A stretch of 6,399 nucleotides of DNA from Candidatus Omnitrophica bacterium UBA1443 (GTDB taxonomy: Bacteria > Omnitrophota > Omnitrophia > Omnitrophales > Aquincolibacteriaceae), in NCBI GenBank assembly GCA_002329545.1, contig DCTJ01000060.1:1626-8024 (forward strand), written 5' to 3'. This document shows, in pieces, positions 1-6,399 of this stretch; position 1 is the first letter of the stretch; every line of letters begins with the position of its first letter. The notes beneath the pieces were generated by a model. It saw nothing but the letters and a program-made list of their open reading frames with translations, did no database searches and was not told the DNA's origin. The translations under genes were made by a program, and so were the position numbers.

Positions 1-1970
1 CTCCAGCGAAAACGCCGGAACCTCTCCTCAAACAGGAAGAGAAAAAGATAGTTCCTCCCGCGCCCGCTAAAATTCCGGAACCCGTTCAAACACCCGTTGC
101 CACGCCTCAGGCGGCAGTTCAACCGGTTTCTGAAAAACCCGGGGCCAAGACACCCGCGCCTCCGGAACCACCGCCAGTACCGTCCGTTCCTAAACCGGAG
201 CCGGTTCAGCCCAAAAAAATTGAAATCCGTTTTCCGATCACGGTTGGCGATCTTGCCCAAAAAATAAATAAAAGGATTCCTGAAGTCATTAAAACTTTAA
301 TGGGGCTGGGAATTTTCGCGAACGTAAATCAGTTGTTGAACGAGGAGATTGTGTTCGCGCTCGCGGAGGCCATTGGGGTCGCGATCGCGAAAGAGGAAGA
401 TGAAGTGGTTGAGAAAATTCAGAAAGCCACTTCGGAAGAAGACGCCGCGAAGGAGAAGCTTCGCCCGCCCGTGGTGACTTTGATGGGGCACGTGGATCAT
501 GGAAAAACTTCCCTGCTTGATTCGATTCGCAGTACGGATGTTGCCGGGAGAGAAAAGGGATTTATTACTCAGCACATCGGCGCTTACAGCGTCGATATCC
601 CCGGGAAAGGTCATGTGACGTTTCTTGATACTCCGGGGCACGAGGCTTTTACTGCCATGCGGGCTCGTGGCGCTGACGTGACGGACATTGTGGTGCTTGT
701 GGTGGCGGGAGATGACGGCGTGATGCCTCAAACGATCGAGGCGATTCACCACGCCCGTGAGGCGAAGTGTCCGATTATAGTCGCCATCAATAAATGTGAT
801 CTCCCCGCGGCCAATCCCCAGCAGGTGATGTCCGGGCTTCAGAAACACGATTTGATGCCGGAAGAATGGGGTGGAAAGACCATTTGCGTCAAGGTGTCGG
901 CCAAAACGGGAAAAGGAGTTCCGGAACTTCTGGAAATGTTGCTACTGCAGTCCGAAGTGATGGAGCTAAAGGCGAACCCTGATTGTCCGGCGGTGGGAAC
1001 GGTTGTTGAAAGCCATTTGTCGAAAGGGAGTGGCCCTGTCGCGACCGTGATTGTGCGGAAGGGGACGCTTCATCATGGCGACATGGTCGTGGCCGGCCCC
1101 TATATGGGACGAGTTCGGGTAATGAAAAATGATAAAGGGAAGACTCTTCAAAAGGCGGGACCGGCTTACGCGGTTGAACTTAGCGGACTGAACGGTGTCC
1201 CGGAAGCCGGCGAAAAGCTTTATGCCGTTGAAGATGAGAAAACGGCGAAACGGATTACTGAGCAAAGAATGCTTGAAATTCGTGAGCGGCAGATGCGTGG
1301 GGCCACTCGCCATATGTCGCTGGAAAGTCTTTATTCGAAAATTTCGGAGGGAATCTTCAAGGAACTGAAGCTGATCGTTAAAGGTGATACGCAAGGATCT
1401 GTCGAGGCGCTGGCTCAGTCGCTCGAAAAGCTCAGTACGGACAAATGTCGGTTGCATGTCATTCATGGCGCGGTGGGTGGCATTAACGAATCGGACGTGA
1501 TGCTCGCGGCGGCTTCGGACGCGCTTGTGATCGGGTTTCATGTTAAAGCGGACCCGAAGGCGATGACGATGGCGGAAAAAGAAGGAGTGGACATTCGCTT
1601 TTACGGGATCATTTATGACGCGGTTGAAAAAATCCGTAAAGCCATGGAAGGAATCCTGGAACCGGAACTCGAAGAGGTCGCTGAAGGAAAAGCGCAAATC
1701 CGCCAGATTTTTAAATCCTCCAAGGTAGGAACCATCGGGGGGGCACGGGTGGTCAAAGGACGTCTCCTCAGGCAACGCAACGTGCGGCTGGTCCGGAATA
1801 ACGTAGTTGTTTTTGAAGGAAAGTTTTCCTCCCTGAAACATTTCAAGGATGACGTCAAAGAAGTCGCGGAAGGCCATGAGTGCGGTATTTCTCTCGCGGG
1901 ATTTAATGATCTTCGTGAGGGTGATATCGTGGAAACCTACCGGATTGACAAGATTGCCGCGACCCTCTAA
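1..1970 (+). CDS. infB: Translation initiation factor IF2, 5'-truncated
   Basis: IF2 is a cytoplasmic GTPase that brings formyl-Met-tRNA to the 30S subunit and promotes subunit joining. The reading frame is open from the first full codon at position 3, giving 655 residues, so the true start lies upstream of the window; the ATG at 300 is internal. Residues 1-70 are a proline-rich linker (about 23 prolines). Residues 79-128 match the IF2_N domain ([10 protein letters not shown]...). The G domain follows: GHVDHGKTS (G1, 162-170), ITQHIGAY (G2, 188-195), DTPGH (G3, 209-213), NKCD (G4, 263-266) and SAKTG (G5, 299-303). Domain II, the IF-2 domain III ([11 protein letters not shown]) and the C-terminal domain ([26 protein letters not shown]) complete the protein, which ends with TAA. 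Oddity: Phe187 occupies the position that is normally the second Gly of the GGITQHIGA switch I motif. In many bacteria nusA lies just upstream; that cannot be seen here. Confidence 0.98.
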   Translation, partial: PAKTPEPLLKQEEKKIVPPAPAKIPEPVQTPVATPQAAVQPVSEKPGAKTPAPPEPPPVPSVPKPEPVQPKKIEIRFPITVGDLAQKINKRIPEVIKTLMGLGIFANVNQLLNEEIVFALAEAIGVAIAKEEDEVVEKIQKATSEEDAAKEKLRPPVVTLMGHVDHGKTSLLDSIRSTDVAGREKGFITQHIGAYSVDIPGKGHVTFLDTPGHEAFTAMRARGADVTDIVVLVVAGDDGVMPQTIEAIHHAREAKCPIIVAINKCDLPAANPQQVMSGLQKHDLMPEEWGGKTICVKVSAKTGKGVPELLEMLLLQSEVMELKANPDCPAVGTVVESHLSKGSGPVATVIVRKGTLHHGDMVVAGPYMGRVRVMKNDKGKTLQKAGPAYAVELSGLNGVPEAGEKLYAVEDEKTAKRITEQRMLEIRERQMRGATRHMSLESLYSKISEGIFKELKLIVKGDTQGSVEALAQSLEKLSTDKCRLHVIHGAVGGINESDVMLAAASDALVIGFHVKADPKAMTMAEKEGVDIRFYGIIYDAVEKIRKAMEGILEPELEEVAEGKAQIRQIFKSSKVGTIGGARVVKGRLLRQRNVRLVRNNVVVFEGKFSSLKHFKDDVKEVAEGHECGISLAGFNDLREGDIVETYRIDKIAATL

Positions 1971-1980
1971 ACATCTGAGG

Positions 1981-2000
1981 AGTCGGGAAAGTTTCCGACT
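1981..2000 (+). other. Short hairpin in the infB-rbfA gap
   Basis: An inverted repeat begins 10 bases after the infB stop: AGTCGGGA pairs with TTCCGACT around the loop AAGT, giving an 8-bp stem with one G-T pair. A second, weaker 4-bp hairpin (ACCC-TTTT-GGGT, 2006-2017) and a T-rich stretch (about 2018-2045) follow. The T tract is not directly adjacent to the main stem, so this is not a textbook intrinsic terminator. It could be a weak attenuator, an mRNA 3'-end stabiliser or a processing site between infB and rbfA. The stem is seen in the sequence; any function is inferred. Confidence 0.35.
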
Positions 2001-2062
2001 CATTCACCCTTTTGGGTTCGTGTTTTGTATTTTTAATTTTAATTTATGTCAAAGGATGAGCA

Positions 2063-2419
2063 ATGCAAGGAAAGCGTACGGAACGCGTGGGTTCGTTGCT
2101 TCAGATGGAATTGAGCAAGCTCATTCTGGAACGAGTGAAGGATCCGCGTCTTGGTTTTGTCACCATCACGCACGTTAAAGTGACGGCGGACCTGAAATCG
2201 GCGGTCGTTTTTTTTACGGTTTTGGGCGATCAGGGGAAAAAAGAGGAGACCTTGAATGTCCTGAAGCGGGCGGCCGGATTTCTCCAGCGTGAAATTGGGC
2301 AGTTCCTCGAGATGCGATACACGCCGAGGCTTCAGTTTGAACTTGATGACATGGTCGACAAAAGTTTTGAGATTGATGAGGTCATAAAAAAGATCGAAAA
2401 TCCGCCTCCCAAGGCCTAG
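2063..2419 (+). CDS. rbfA: 30S ribosome-binding factor A
   Basis: RbfA binds free 30S subunits and helps late maturation around the 16S rRNA 5' helix; it is also linked to cold adaptation in model bacteria. The 118-residue protein is the usual length and is a single type II KH-fold domain. Visible family features are the N-terminal RTERVGSLLQMELSKLI helix, DPRLGFVTITHVKV (27-40), ADLKSAVVFFTVLG (42-55), the helix with the A-x-G kink (Ala70-Ala71-Gly72) and RYTPRLQFELD (85-95). The ATG at 2063 is preceded by AAAGGA at 2051-2056, six bases away; upstream ATGs at 2046 and 2056 are out of frame. The gene is 92 bases from infB and three bases from truB. It contains a run of eight T (2208-2215) in the codons for Val-Phe-Phe. 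Identification is firm. Confidence 0.97.
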   Translation: MQGKRTERVGSLLQMELSKLILERVKDPRLGFVTITHVKVTADLKSAVVFFTVLGDQGKKEETLNVLKRAAGFLQREIGQFLEMRYTPRLQFELDDMVDKSFEIDEVIKKIENPPPKA

Positions 2420-2422
2420 CTT

Positions 2423-3151
2423 ATGCCACCACCCCCTGAATTTATTGACGGAATTCTTCTTATCGATAAGCCCACCGAATGGACATCTCACGATGTTTGC
2501 GCCTTTGTCCGAAAGCGGTTTAAGTTTAAAAAAGTAGGTCATGCCGGCACTCTGGATCCCCTTGCGACCGGTCTTCTCGTGGTTTTAATCGGCAAGGCCA
2601 CCAAATATTCGATGGCGTTGAGCTCTTGCGATAAGGAGTATTGCGGAACCCTGGAGTTGGGCGTCCAGACTGACTCCCACGACCGGCAGGGGAATGTGAT
2701 TGCGGAGTCGGCCTGTGACCACATCACTCTTGAAAGAGTCAGGGAAGAGGCGAAGGCGTTTACAGGCGAAATTCTCCAGGTGCCGCCGATGGTCTCCGCC
2801 TTAAAGCATAAGGGGACGAGGCTTTATAAACTTGCGCGACAGGGCAAGACTGTTCCCCGGGAGGGACGAAAAGTGACGGTGCATGAGTTTCGTTTTGACA
2901 AACAGGAGGGAAGATTCATCAATTTTTCCACCCATGTGTCCAAAGGGACCTATGTGAGAACGCTTGTCAATGATCTCGGTGAGGCTCTGGGTTGTCATGC
3001 CTGCCTTGCCGGGCTAAGGCGAATCCGGAGCGGCCAATTTAGAATCGAACAAAGCGTCACGATGGAAGCGTTACGCAATATGACGGTTGATGAAATTAGT
3101 GGGAAGATGTTTCCGCTCCACACGGTTTCGGGCCATGCGACTCATCACTGA
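2423..3151 (+). CDS. truB: tRNA pseudouridine-55 synthase
   Basis: TruB isomerises U55 in the T loop of most elongator tRNAs to pseudouridine. The 242-residue protein opens with the substrate-fold motif GILLIDKPTEWTSHDV (10-25). The catalytic motif is HAGTLDPLATGLL, with Asp45 as the expected nucleophile. Tyr73 in KEYCGTLELG, PPMVSALKHKGTRLYKLAR (121-139) and the conserved Arg179 in SKGTYVRTLVNDLG follow. After LRRIRSGQF only about 35 residues remain, so the separate C-terminal PUA-like domain of the 314-residue E. coli enzyme is absent; short TruB proteins are known in several phyla. The start at 2423 lies three bases after the rbfA stop with AAGG (2411-2414) inside the end of rbfA, and the 3' end overlaps ribF by 17 bases. 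The truncation is not an obvious frameshift, because ribF takes over at once. Confidence 0.96.
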   Translation: MPPPPEFIDGILLIDKPTEWTSHDVCAFVRKRFKFKKVGHAGTLDPLATGLLVVLIGKATKYSMALSSCDKEYCGTLELGVQTDSHDRQGNVIAESACDHITLERVREEAKAFTGEILQVPPMVSALKHKGTRLYKLARQGKTVPREGRKVTVHEFRFDKQEGRFINFSTHVSKGTYVRTLVNDLGEALGCHACLAGLRRIRSGQFRIEQSVTMEALRNMTVDEISGKMFPLHTVSGHATHH

Positions 3152-4139
3152 TTTGCGCGCTTATCGGACAAGAAATCTCCAGCGCCTTGTTCTGGCGATA
3201 GGTAATTTTGACGGGTTTCACCTCGGGCATCAGAAGATTCTTGCTTATGTGGTCAAGCAAGCCCGGAAGAACCACGCGCTGTCGGCTGTCTTGACTTTCC
3301 GGAATCATCCCCAGGTTGTTCTCCATCCCCAAAAAAAGAAACTGCTTCTTTTTTCTTTTGATCAAAAACTCGCGTTTTTGCAAAAGGCGGGAGTCGATAT
3401 CTGTCTGGCGCCTTTTTTTACGCGAGTTTTTTCCAAAATGTCTCCGGAAGTTTTTGTGGAAAAAATTCTTGCGAAGCAGCTCCGGGTCCTTGAGGTTTGT
3501 ATGGGAGTTGACGCGCGCTTCGGCTATCGGCGTCGGGGGACGACGAGTTTGATGGAGAATTTGGCCCGGAAATATGGATTTCTGTTCAAACGAATGAAAC
3601 CCGTCCTGATCGGGAAAAGGCCCGTTTCAAGTTCATGGATCCGGGAACTTTTGGTGAAAGGAGAGATTGAAAAAGTGAACCGCTGTCTCGGACGCCCGTT
3701 CAGCATTTGGGGGGATATTGTTCGGGGGAAGGGCCACGGGATCCACCTCGGTTTTCCGACGGCAAATCTGGAATCTTATGCCAACATACAGATTCCGCTA
3801 GGGGTTTACGTGGCTTCCGCGCGATTTTTACGGAGGAAGATGAGCTTTGCCACGGCTTCTGATGATTCAATCCGTTTTTTTAAGGAAGTTTCTCCATGGA
3901 TTCCTGGCGTCATGAACTTTGGAAAACGGCCGACTTATCCTTCGTCCGAAACACCCCAACCGGTGCTTGAAACGCACCTTTTTGATTTTAAGAAGCGGGT
4001 TTACGGAAAAACCATGGAAGTGGCTCTTCATAAGTTTATACGGCCCGAGAAACGGTTTGCCGATGAAGGTGTTTTAAAGAAGCAAATCGGCAAGGATGTG
4101 GAAGTGGCTCGAAAATGGCACCGGAAACGACCACGATGA
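3135..4139 (+). CDS. ribF: Bifunctional riboflavin kinase / FAD synthetase
   Basis: RibF phosphorylates riboflavin to FMN and adenylylates FMN to FAD. The N-terminal adenylyltransferase domain shows GNFDGFHLGHQ (23-33), TFRNHP (54-59), GVDARFG (124-130) and VSSSWIR (164-170). The C-terminal kinase domain shows LGRPF (185-189), GFPTAN (206-211, the Mg/ATP-binding PTAN motif), GVYVA (223-227), PGVMNFGKRPTY (257-268) and the expected catalytic Glu279 before THLFDF. The ATG at 3135 is chosen because MRLITDL aligns with the usual RibF N terminus. In-frame TTG 3087, ATG 3090 and GTG 3099 would add 12-16 unmatched residues and a longer overlap with truB. No strong Shine-Dalgarno sequence precedes 3135, so coupling to truB translation is likely. 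At 334 residues it is slightly long: about 29 residues separate GVYVA from PGVMNFG, against about 10 in E. coli. The gene is rich in A/T homopolymers (A7 at 3331, T7 at 3413, T7 at 3875). Confidence 0.96.
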   Translation: MRLITDLRAYRTRNLQRLVLAIGNFDGFHLGHQKILAYVVKQARKNHALSAVLTFRNHPQVVLHPQKKKLLLFSFDQKLAFLQKAGVDICLAPFFTRVFSKMSPEVFVEKILAKQLRVLEVCMGVDARFGYRRRGTTSLMENLARKYGFLFKRMKPVLIGKRPVSSSWIRELLVKGEIEKVNRCLGRPFSIWGDIVRGKGHGIHLGFPTANLESYANIQIPLGVYVASARFLRRKMSFATASDDSIRFFKEVSPWIPGVMNFGKRPTYPSSETPQPVLETHLFDFKKRVYGKTMEVALHKFIRPEKRFADEGVLKKQIGKDVEVARKWHRKRPR

Positions 4140-4156
4140 TTGTTTTTAAGAAACTC

Positions 4157-4185
4157 TTTACAAACCCATGGGTGCGGGGTATACT
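4157..4185 (+). promoter_or_regulatory. Sigma-70-type promoter for rpsO(-pnp)
   Basis: TTTACA at 4157-4162 (one mismatch to TTGACA) and TATACT at 4180-4185 (one mismatch to TATAAT) are separated by exactly 17 bases. The stretch just upstream (4140-4156) is A/T-rich, which would suit an UP-like contact. Transcription would be expected to start near 4191-4192, giving a leader of about 58 bases. It sits in the 110-base ribF-rpsO gap, where no intrinsic terminator was seen, so rpsO could be served both by read-through from the infB operon and by this promoter. The match is seen directly; activity is inferred. Confidence 0.8.
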
Positions 4186-4215
4186 TCCGCAACCTCAGAG
4201 ATGAGAGAAACGACA

Positions 4216-4240
4216 TAACTCAAAGAGAGAGAAGGAGTTA
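4216..4240 (+). promoter_or_regulatory. rpsO leader hairpin overlapping the ribosome binding site
   Basis: TAACTC (4216-4221) is perfectly complementary to GAGTTA (4235-4240) around a 13-base purine-rich loop. The Shine-Dalgarno sequence AAGGAG (4232-4237) lies half in the loop and half in the 3' arm, so folding would mask its GAG. The SD-to-ATG spacing is 12 bases, longer than usual. Upstream, CTCA-GAGA-TGAG (4194-4205) could form a small stem with a GNRA-type tetraloop. In several bacteria S15 represses its own mRNA by binding structured leaders; a similar role here is an inference from position and pairing, not from a recognised S15-binding motif. Confidence 0.45.
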
Positions 4241-4249
4241 CAAAGACGC

Positions 4250-4516
4250 ATGTTAGCGAAGACGAAGAAAAAAGAGATCATTGCCAAGAACAAGAAGACG
4301 AAGAACGATACCGGATCCGCCGAGGTTCAGATTGCCATTCTGACCGAGCGTATCAACGGGCTTTCCCCTCATTTTGAAAAGCACGCCAAGGACCATCATT
4401 CTCGCTACGGGCTCATCAAGATGGTGAGTCGCCGCAAAAAGTTGCTTGCCTATCTCAAGCGTGAAGACCCGGAAAAATATCAGAGTCTCATCGCGAGTCT
4501 CGAACTCAGGAAGTAG
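4250..4516 (+). CDS. rpsO: 30S ribosomal protein S15
   Basis: S15 is a primary binder of the 16S rRNA central domain, at the three-way junction of helices 20-22, and forms an intersubunit bridge. The 88-residue protein has the family's normal length and its hallmarks: [17 protein letters not shown] (19-35), His41 and His45, [20 protein letters not shown] (47-66), and a C-terminal [21 protein letters not shown] segment. The N-terminal helix is unusually lysine-rich, with eight lysines in the first 18 residues. The penultimate motif is LELRK where LGLRK or LGLRR is common. ATG 4250 is the only sensible start; AAGGAG lies 12 bases upstream. The gene has its own likely promoter, a leader hairpin and a small terminator-like hairpin at its stop codon, and is followed by pnp as in many bacteria. 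Confidence 0.97.
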   Translation: MLAKTKKKEIIAKNKKTKNDTGSAEVQIAILTERINGLSPHFEKHAKDHHSRYGLIKMVSRRKKLLAYLKREDPEKYQSLIASLELRK

Positions 4517-4528
4517 TTTCCTGTTTTT
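4507..4528 (+). terminator. Weak intrinsic terminator-like hairpin at the rpsO stop
   Basis: CAGGAA (4507-4512) pairs perfectly with TTCCTG (4518-4523) around the loop GTAGT, followed at once by five T (4524-4528) and then CC. The loop contains the rpsO TAG stop (4514-4516) and the 5' arm covers its last codons. The stem is only 6 bp (perhaps 7 with a G-T pair) and half A-T, so termination would be partial. Ribosomes finishing rpsO would also cover the stem. This would suit partial read-through into pnp, as is known for the rpsO-pnp terminator in E. coli. Confidence 0.5.
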
Positions 4529-4572
4529 CCGCACGTCCCAGAATCTATTCAAAATTGAAAAGGAACCCACCC

Positions 4573-6399
4573 ATGTTTAAAATCGAAAGAGTCAGTTCTA
4601 ATATCGGCGGTAAAGAAATTATCATAGAAACAGGACATTTGGCCCGTCAGGCCCACGGCGCCGTGACCGTCCAATGCGGCGGAACCGTGGTCTTTGTGGC
4701 GGCGGTCGCCGGAGGCGATACGGATCAGGTACGCGATTTTTTCCCTCTGACGGTGGATTATCGCGAAAGAACTTACGCGGCCGGAAAAATCCCCGGGGGC
4801 TATTTTAAGAGGGAAAGCAAACCCACTGAAAAAGAAACGCTAACTTCCCGTCTTATTGATCGGCCCTTACGGCCTCTTTTCCCGGAAGATTATCTGACGG
4901 AAGTGCAGATCAGCGCGATCGTTCTTTCGTTTGACGGAGAAAATCCCACGGAAGTTCTTTCAATGATTGGGGCATCGACAGCGCTCCTTATTTCTGACAT
5001 TCCCTATACGGTGCCGCTTTCCGCGGTGCGTGTCGGACTGGTTGACGGAAATTTTATTATCAATCCTTCCCAGCGGGAACTTGAGAAGGGGGATCTGGAT
5101 CTTGTGATTGCCGGAACTCCAGAGAAAGTCGTCATGATTGAAGCGGGGGCCAGGGAGATTTCTGAAGAAAAGATGTTTGAGGCGATCAAGTTCGGGCATG
5201 AGGCTATCAAAAAAACGGCGGCCCTTCAGATGGAGCTTGTAAAGAAGGCCGGTAAACCCAAAAAAGCCGTGAAACCGGTCGAGATTCCCGCCGAAATCAC
5301 GCAAAAAGTAAACGAAGTCGCGGCCAACGAATTTCAAAAAGTGTTTGGTTTGCCCACCAAGGAAGAGCAGGAAGGTTTTTTCAAAAGCCTTTATGAAAAA
5401 ATCATGGCCCAGCTTGACACCAAGGCGGAAGGGTTCGACGAAACGTTCGTTAAAATCGCTTTTTCGCGGCTGGAGCATGAAAAAGTTCGTGAGCACATGC
5501 TTGCCACCGGCAAACGCGCGGATGGGCGAGGACAACGGGATATTCGTCCGATCAAGTGTGAAACGGGAATTCTTCCGAGAACACACGGGTCGTCGCTTTT
5601 TACCCGAGGCCAAACACAAAGTCTCAGCGTGGTCACTTTGGGGACGGGGGATGATGAGCAGAGGATCGACGCGCTCGAAGGTGAACAGTTGAGGCGATTT
5701 ATGTTGCATTACAATTTTCCTTCCTACAGCGTCGGAGAGTGTAAGCCCAACCGTGGTCCCGGACGTCGTGAAATAGGGCACGGCGCCCTTGCCGCGCGTT
5801 CTCTTGAACCCGTGATCCCGTTTGATGAAAGTTTCCCGTACACGGTTCGCCTTGTTTCCGAGATTATGGAATCGAACGGATCAAGCTCCATGGCGACTGT
5901 TTGCGGTGGAACACTCGCCTTGATGGATGCCGGTGTGCCGATAAAGGCGCCTGTCGCGGGTATCGCGATCGGTCTTGTGACGGACAAGAGCCGCTGGAAA
6001 GTTCTGACGGATATTGCCGGTATTGAGGATCATCTGGGGGATATGGATTTTAAGGCCGCTGGAACCCGGGACGGGCTGACCGCGCTTCAGATGGATCTTA
6101 AAATTGACGGGATTACAGATGAAATTCTCCACGAGGCTTTTGATCACGCGAAACAGGCGCGGTTCAAGATTTTGGACATGATCGCGGAGGCAATTCACGC
6201 GCCCAAAGAGCTTTCCTCCTACGCGCCCAGGATCACGACGCTTCGCATTAACCCCGAGAAGATTGGAGCGCTGATTGGTCCCGGGGGCAAGAATATTCGC
6301 AAAATCGTGGAAGAGACGGGCGCCAAGATCGACATCGAGAACGACGGCCGCGTCTTCGTGGCTGCCGTGGACCGTAACGCGGCGGACAAGGCCCTCAAG
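4573..6399 (+). CDS. pnp: Polynucleotide phosphorylase (PNPase), 3'-truncated
   Basis: PNPase is a trimeric 3'-5' exoribonuclease that uses phosphate to release nucleoside diphosphates and can act in reverse as a polymerase; it often joins an RNA degradosome. The frame is open from ATG 4573 to the last base (609 codons), so the gene continues past the window. The first RNase PH-like core has PGGYFKRES (74-82) and LIDRPLRPLFP (94-104). An all-helical linker follows. The second core has FTRGQTQ (343-349), GPGRREIGHG (395-404), ESNGSSSMA (433-441, Ser437-439) and EDHLGDMD, with Asp486 and Asp492 at the catalytic metal-binding positions. Motif numbering through the second core is the same as in E. 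coli. The KH domain begins near 550 with GPGGKNIR (569-576); the S1 domain is beyond the window. AAAGGA (4559-4564) is eight bases before the ATG. No clear pnp-specific promoter is visible in the 56-base gap after rpsO. Confidence 0.98.
   Translation, partial: MFKIERVSSNIGGKEIIIETGHLARQAHGAVTVQCGGTVVFVAAVAGGDTDQVRDFFPLTVDYRERTYAAGKIPGGYFKRESKPTEKETLTSRLIDRPLRPLFPEDYLTEVQISAIVLSFDGENPTEVLSMIGASTALLISDIPYTVPLSAVRVGLVDGNFIINPSQRELEKGDLDLVIAGTPEKVVMIEAGAREISEEKMFEAIKFGHEAIKKTAALQMELVKKAGKPKKAVKPVEIPAEITQKVNEVAANEFQKVFGLPTKEEQEGFFKSLYEKIMAQLDTKAEGFDETFVKIAFSRLEHEKVREHMLATGKRADGRGQRDIRPIKCETGILPRTHGSSLFTRGQTQSLSVVTLGTGDDEQRIDALEGEQLRRFMLHYNFPSYSVGECKPNRGPGRREIGHGALAARSLEPVIPFDESFPYTVRLVSEIMESNGSSSMATVCGGTLALMDAGVPIKAPVAGIAIGLVTDKSRWKVLTDIAGIEDHLGDMDFKAAGTRDGLTALQMDLKIDGITDEILHEAFDHAKQARFKILDMIAEAIHAPKELSSYAPRITTLRINPEKIGALIGPGGKNIRKIVEETGAKIDIENDGRVFVAAVDRNAADKALK

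Noticed and set aside
300..302. ATG as the start of infB
   Set aside because: The frame stays open to the left edge and residues before it form the conserved start of the IF2_N domain ([10 protein letters not shown]), so this Met is internal. No Shine-Dalgarno sequence precedes it to argue for an internal start.
966..2003. Long open frame of 345 codons on the minus strand, antisense to infB
   Set aside because: It lies wholly opposite a well-conserved IF2 frame, has low-complexity Arg/Phe/His-rich translation and matches no family I recognise. It is a codon-bias shadow.
1849..2178. Plus-strand frame of 109 codons across the infB-rbfA junction
   Set aside because: It overlaps the 3' end of infB and the start of rbfA in another frame, and its translation shows no family features.
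3087..3134. N-terminal extension of ribF from TTG 3087, ATG 3090 or GTG 3099
   Set aside because: The 12-16 extra residues do not resemble a RibF N terminus, whereas ATG 3135 gives the usual short lead into the GNFDGFHLGH motif.
4548..4559. TTCA-AAAT-TGAA inverted repeat just before the pnp ribosome binding site
   Set aside because: The stem is only 4 bp and entirely A/T-rich except one pair, which is too weak to call as a regulatory structure.
4960..5781. Open frame of 273 codons on the minus strand, antisense to pnp
   Set aside because: The plus strand encodes conserved PNPase motifs throughout this stretch, and the antisense translation has no recognisable domain.
1..6399. An undescribed defence, mobile or biosynthetic system
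   Set aside because: Both strands were considered. All coding space is accounted for by six conserved housekeeping genes, and the three gaps (92, 110 and 56 bases) are too short for hidden genes.

Overview
The window holds one tightly packed block of housekeeping genes, all on the + strand: infB (5' end missing), rbfA, truB, ribF, rpsO and pnp (3' end missing). This order, built around translation initiation, ribosome maturation, tRNA modification and RNA decay, is one of the most widely conserved bacterial gene neighbourhoods, so the DNA is bacterial and chromosomal. I see no mobile element, tRNA, rRNA, CRISPR array, phage gene or toxin system. Base composition is moderate. The proteins are divergent enough from model organisms to suggest an uncultured or poorly sampled lineage. 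A short TruB without a C-terminal RNA-binding extension and the NKCD form of the IF2 G4 motif would fit a PVC/Omnitrophota-like bacterium, but that placement is a weak inference.

Layout. Positions 1-1970 encode translation initiation factor IF2, entered within its proline-rich linker and followed by the IF2_N domain, the GTPase core and the C-terminal domains. A 92-base gap contains a short hairpin and a T-rich stretch. Then come rbfA (2063-2419), truB (2423-3151, three bases after the rbfA stop) and ribF (3135-4139, overlapping the truB end by 17 bases), a spacing that implies co-transcription and probably translational coupling. A 110-base gap carries the clearest regulatory region of the window: a near-consensus sigma-70-type promoter (TTTACA, 17-base spacer, TATACT) and a leader of about 58 bases with a hairpin covering part of the ribosome binding site of rpsO (4250-4516). 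A small intrinsic-terminator-like hairpin straddles the rpsO stop codon. After a 56-base gap, pnp runs from 4573 to the window end, stopping inside or just after the KH domain.

How the genes work together. IF2 places initiator tRNA on the ribosome, RbfA matures the 30S subunit, TruB makes pseudouridine 55 in tRNA, and S15 is an early-binding 30S protein. PNPase degrades mRNA from the 3' end, and RibF makes FMN and FAD. The arrangement of rpsO promoter, possible S15-responsive leader, partial terminator and pnp parallels the regulated rpsO-pnp unit known in other bacteria. I found no convincing undescribed system; the points worth a second look are regulatory details and protein variants.
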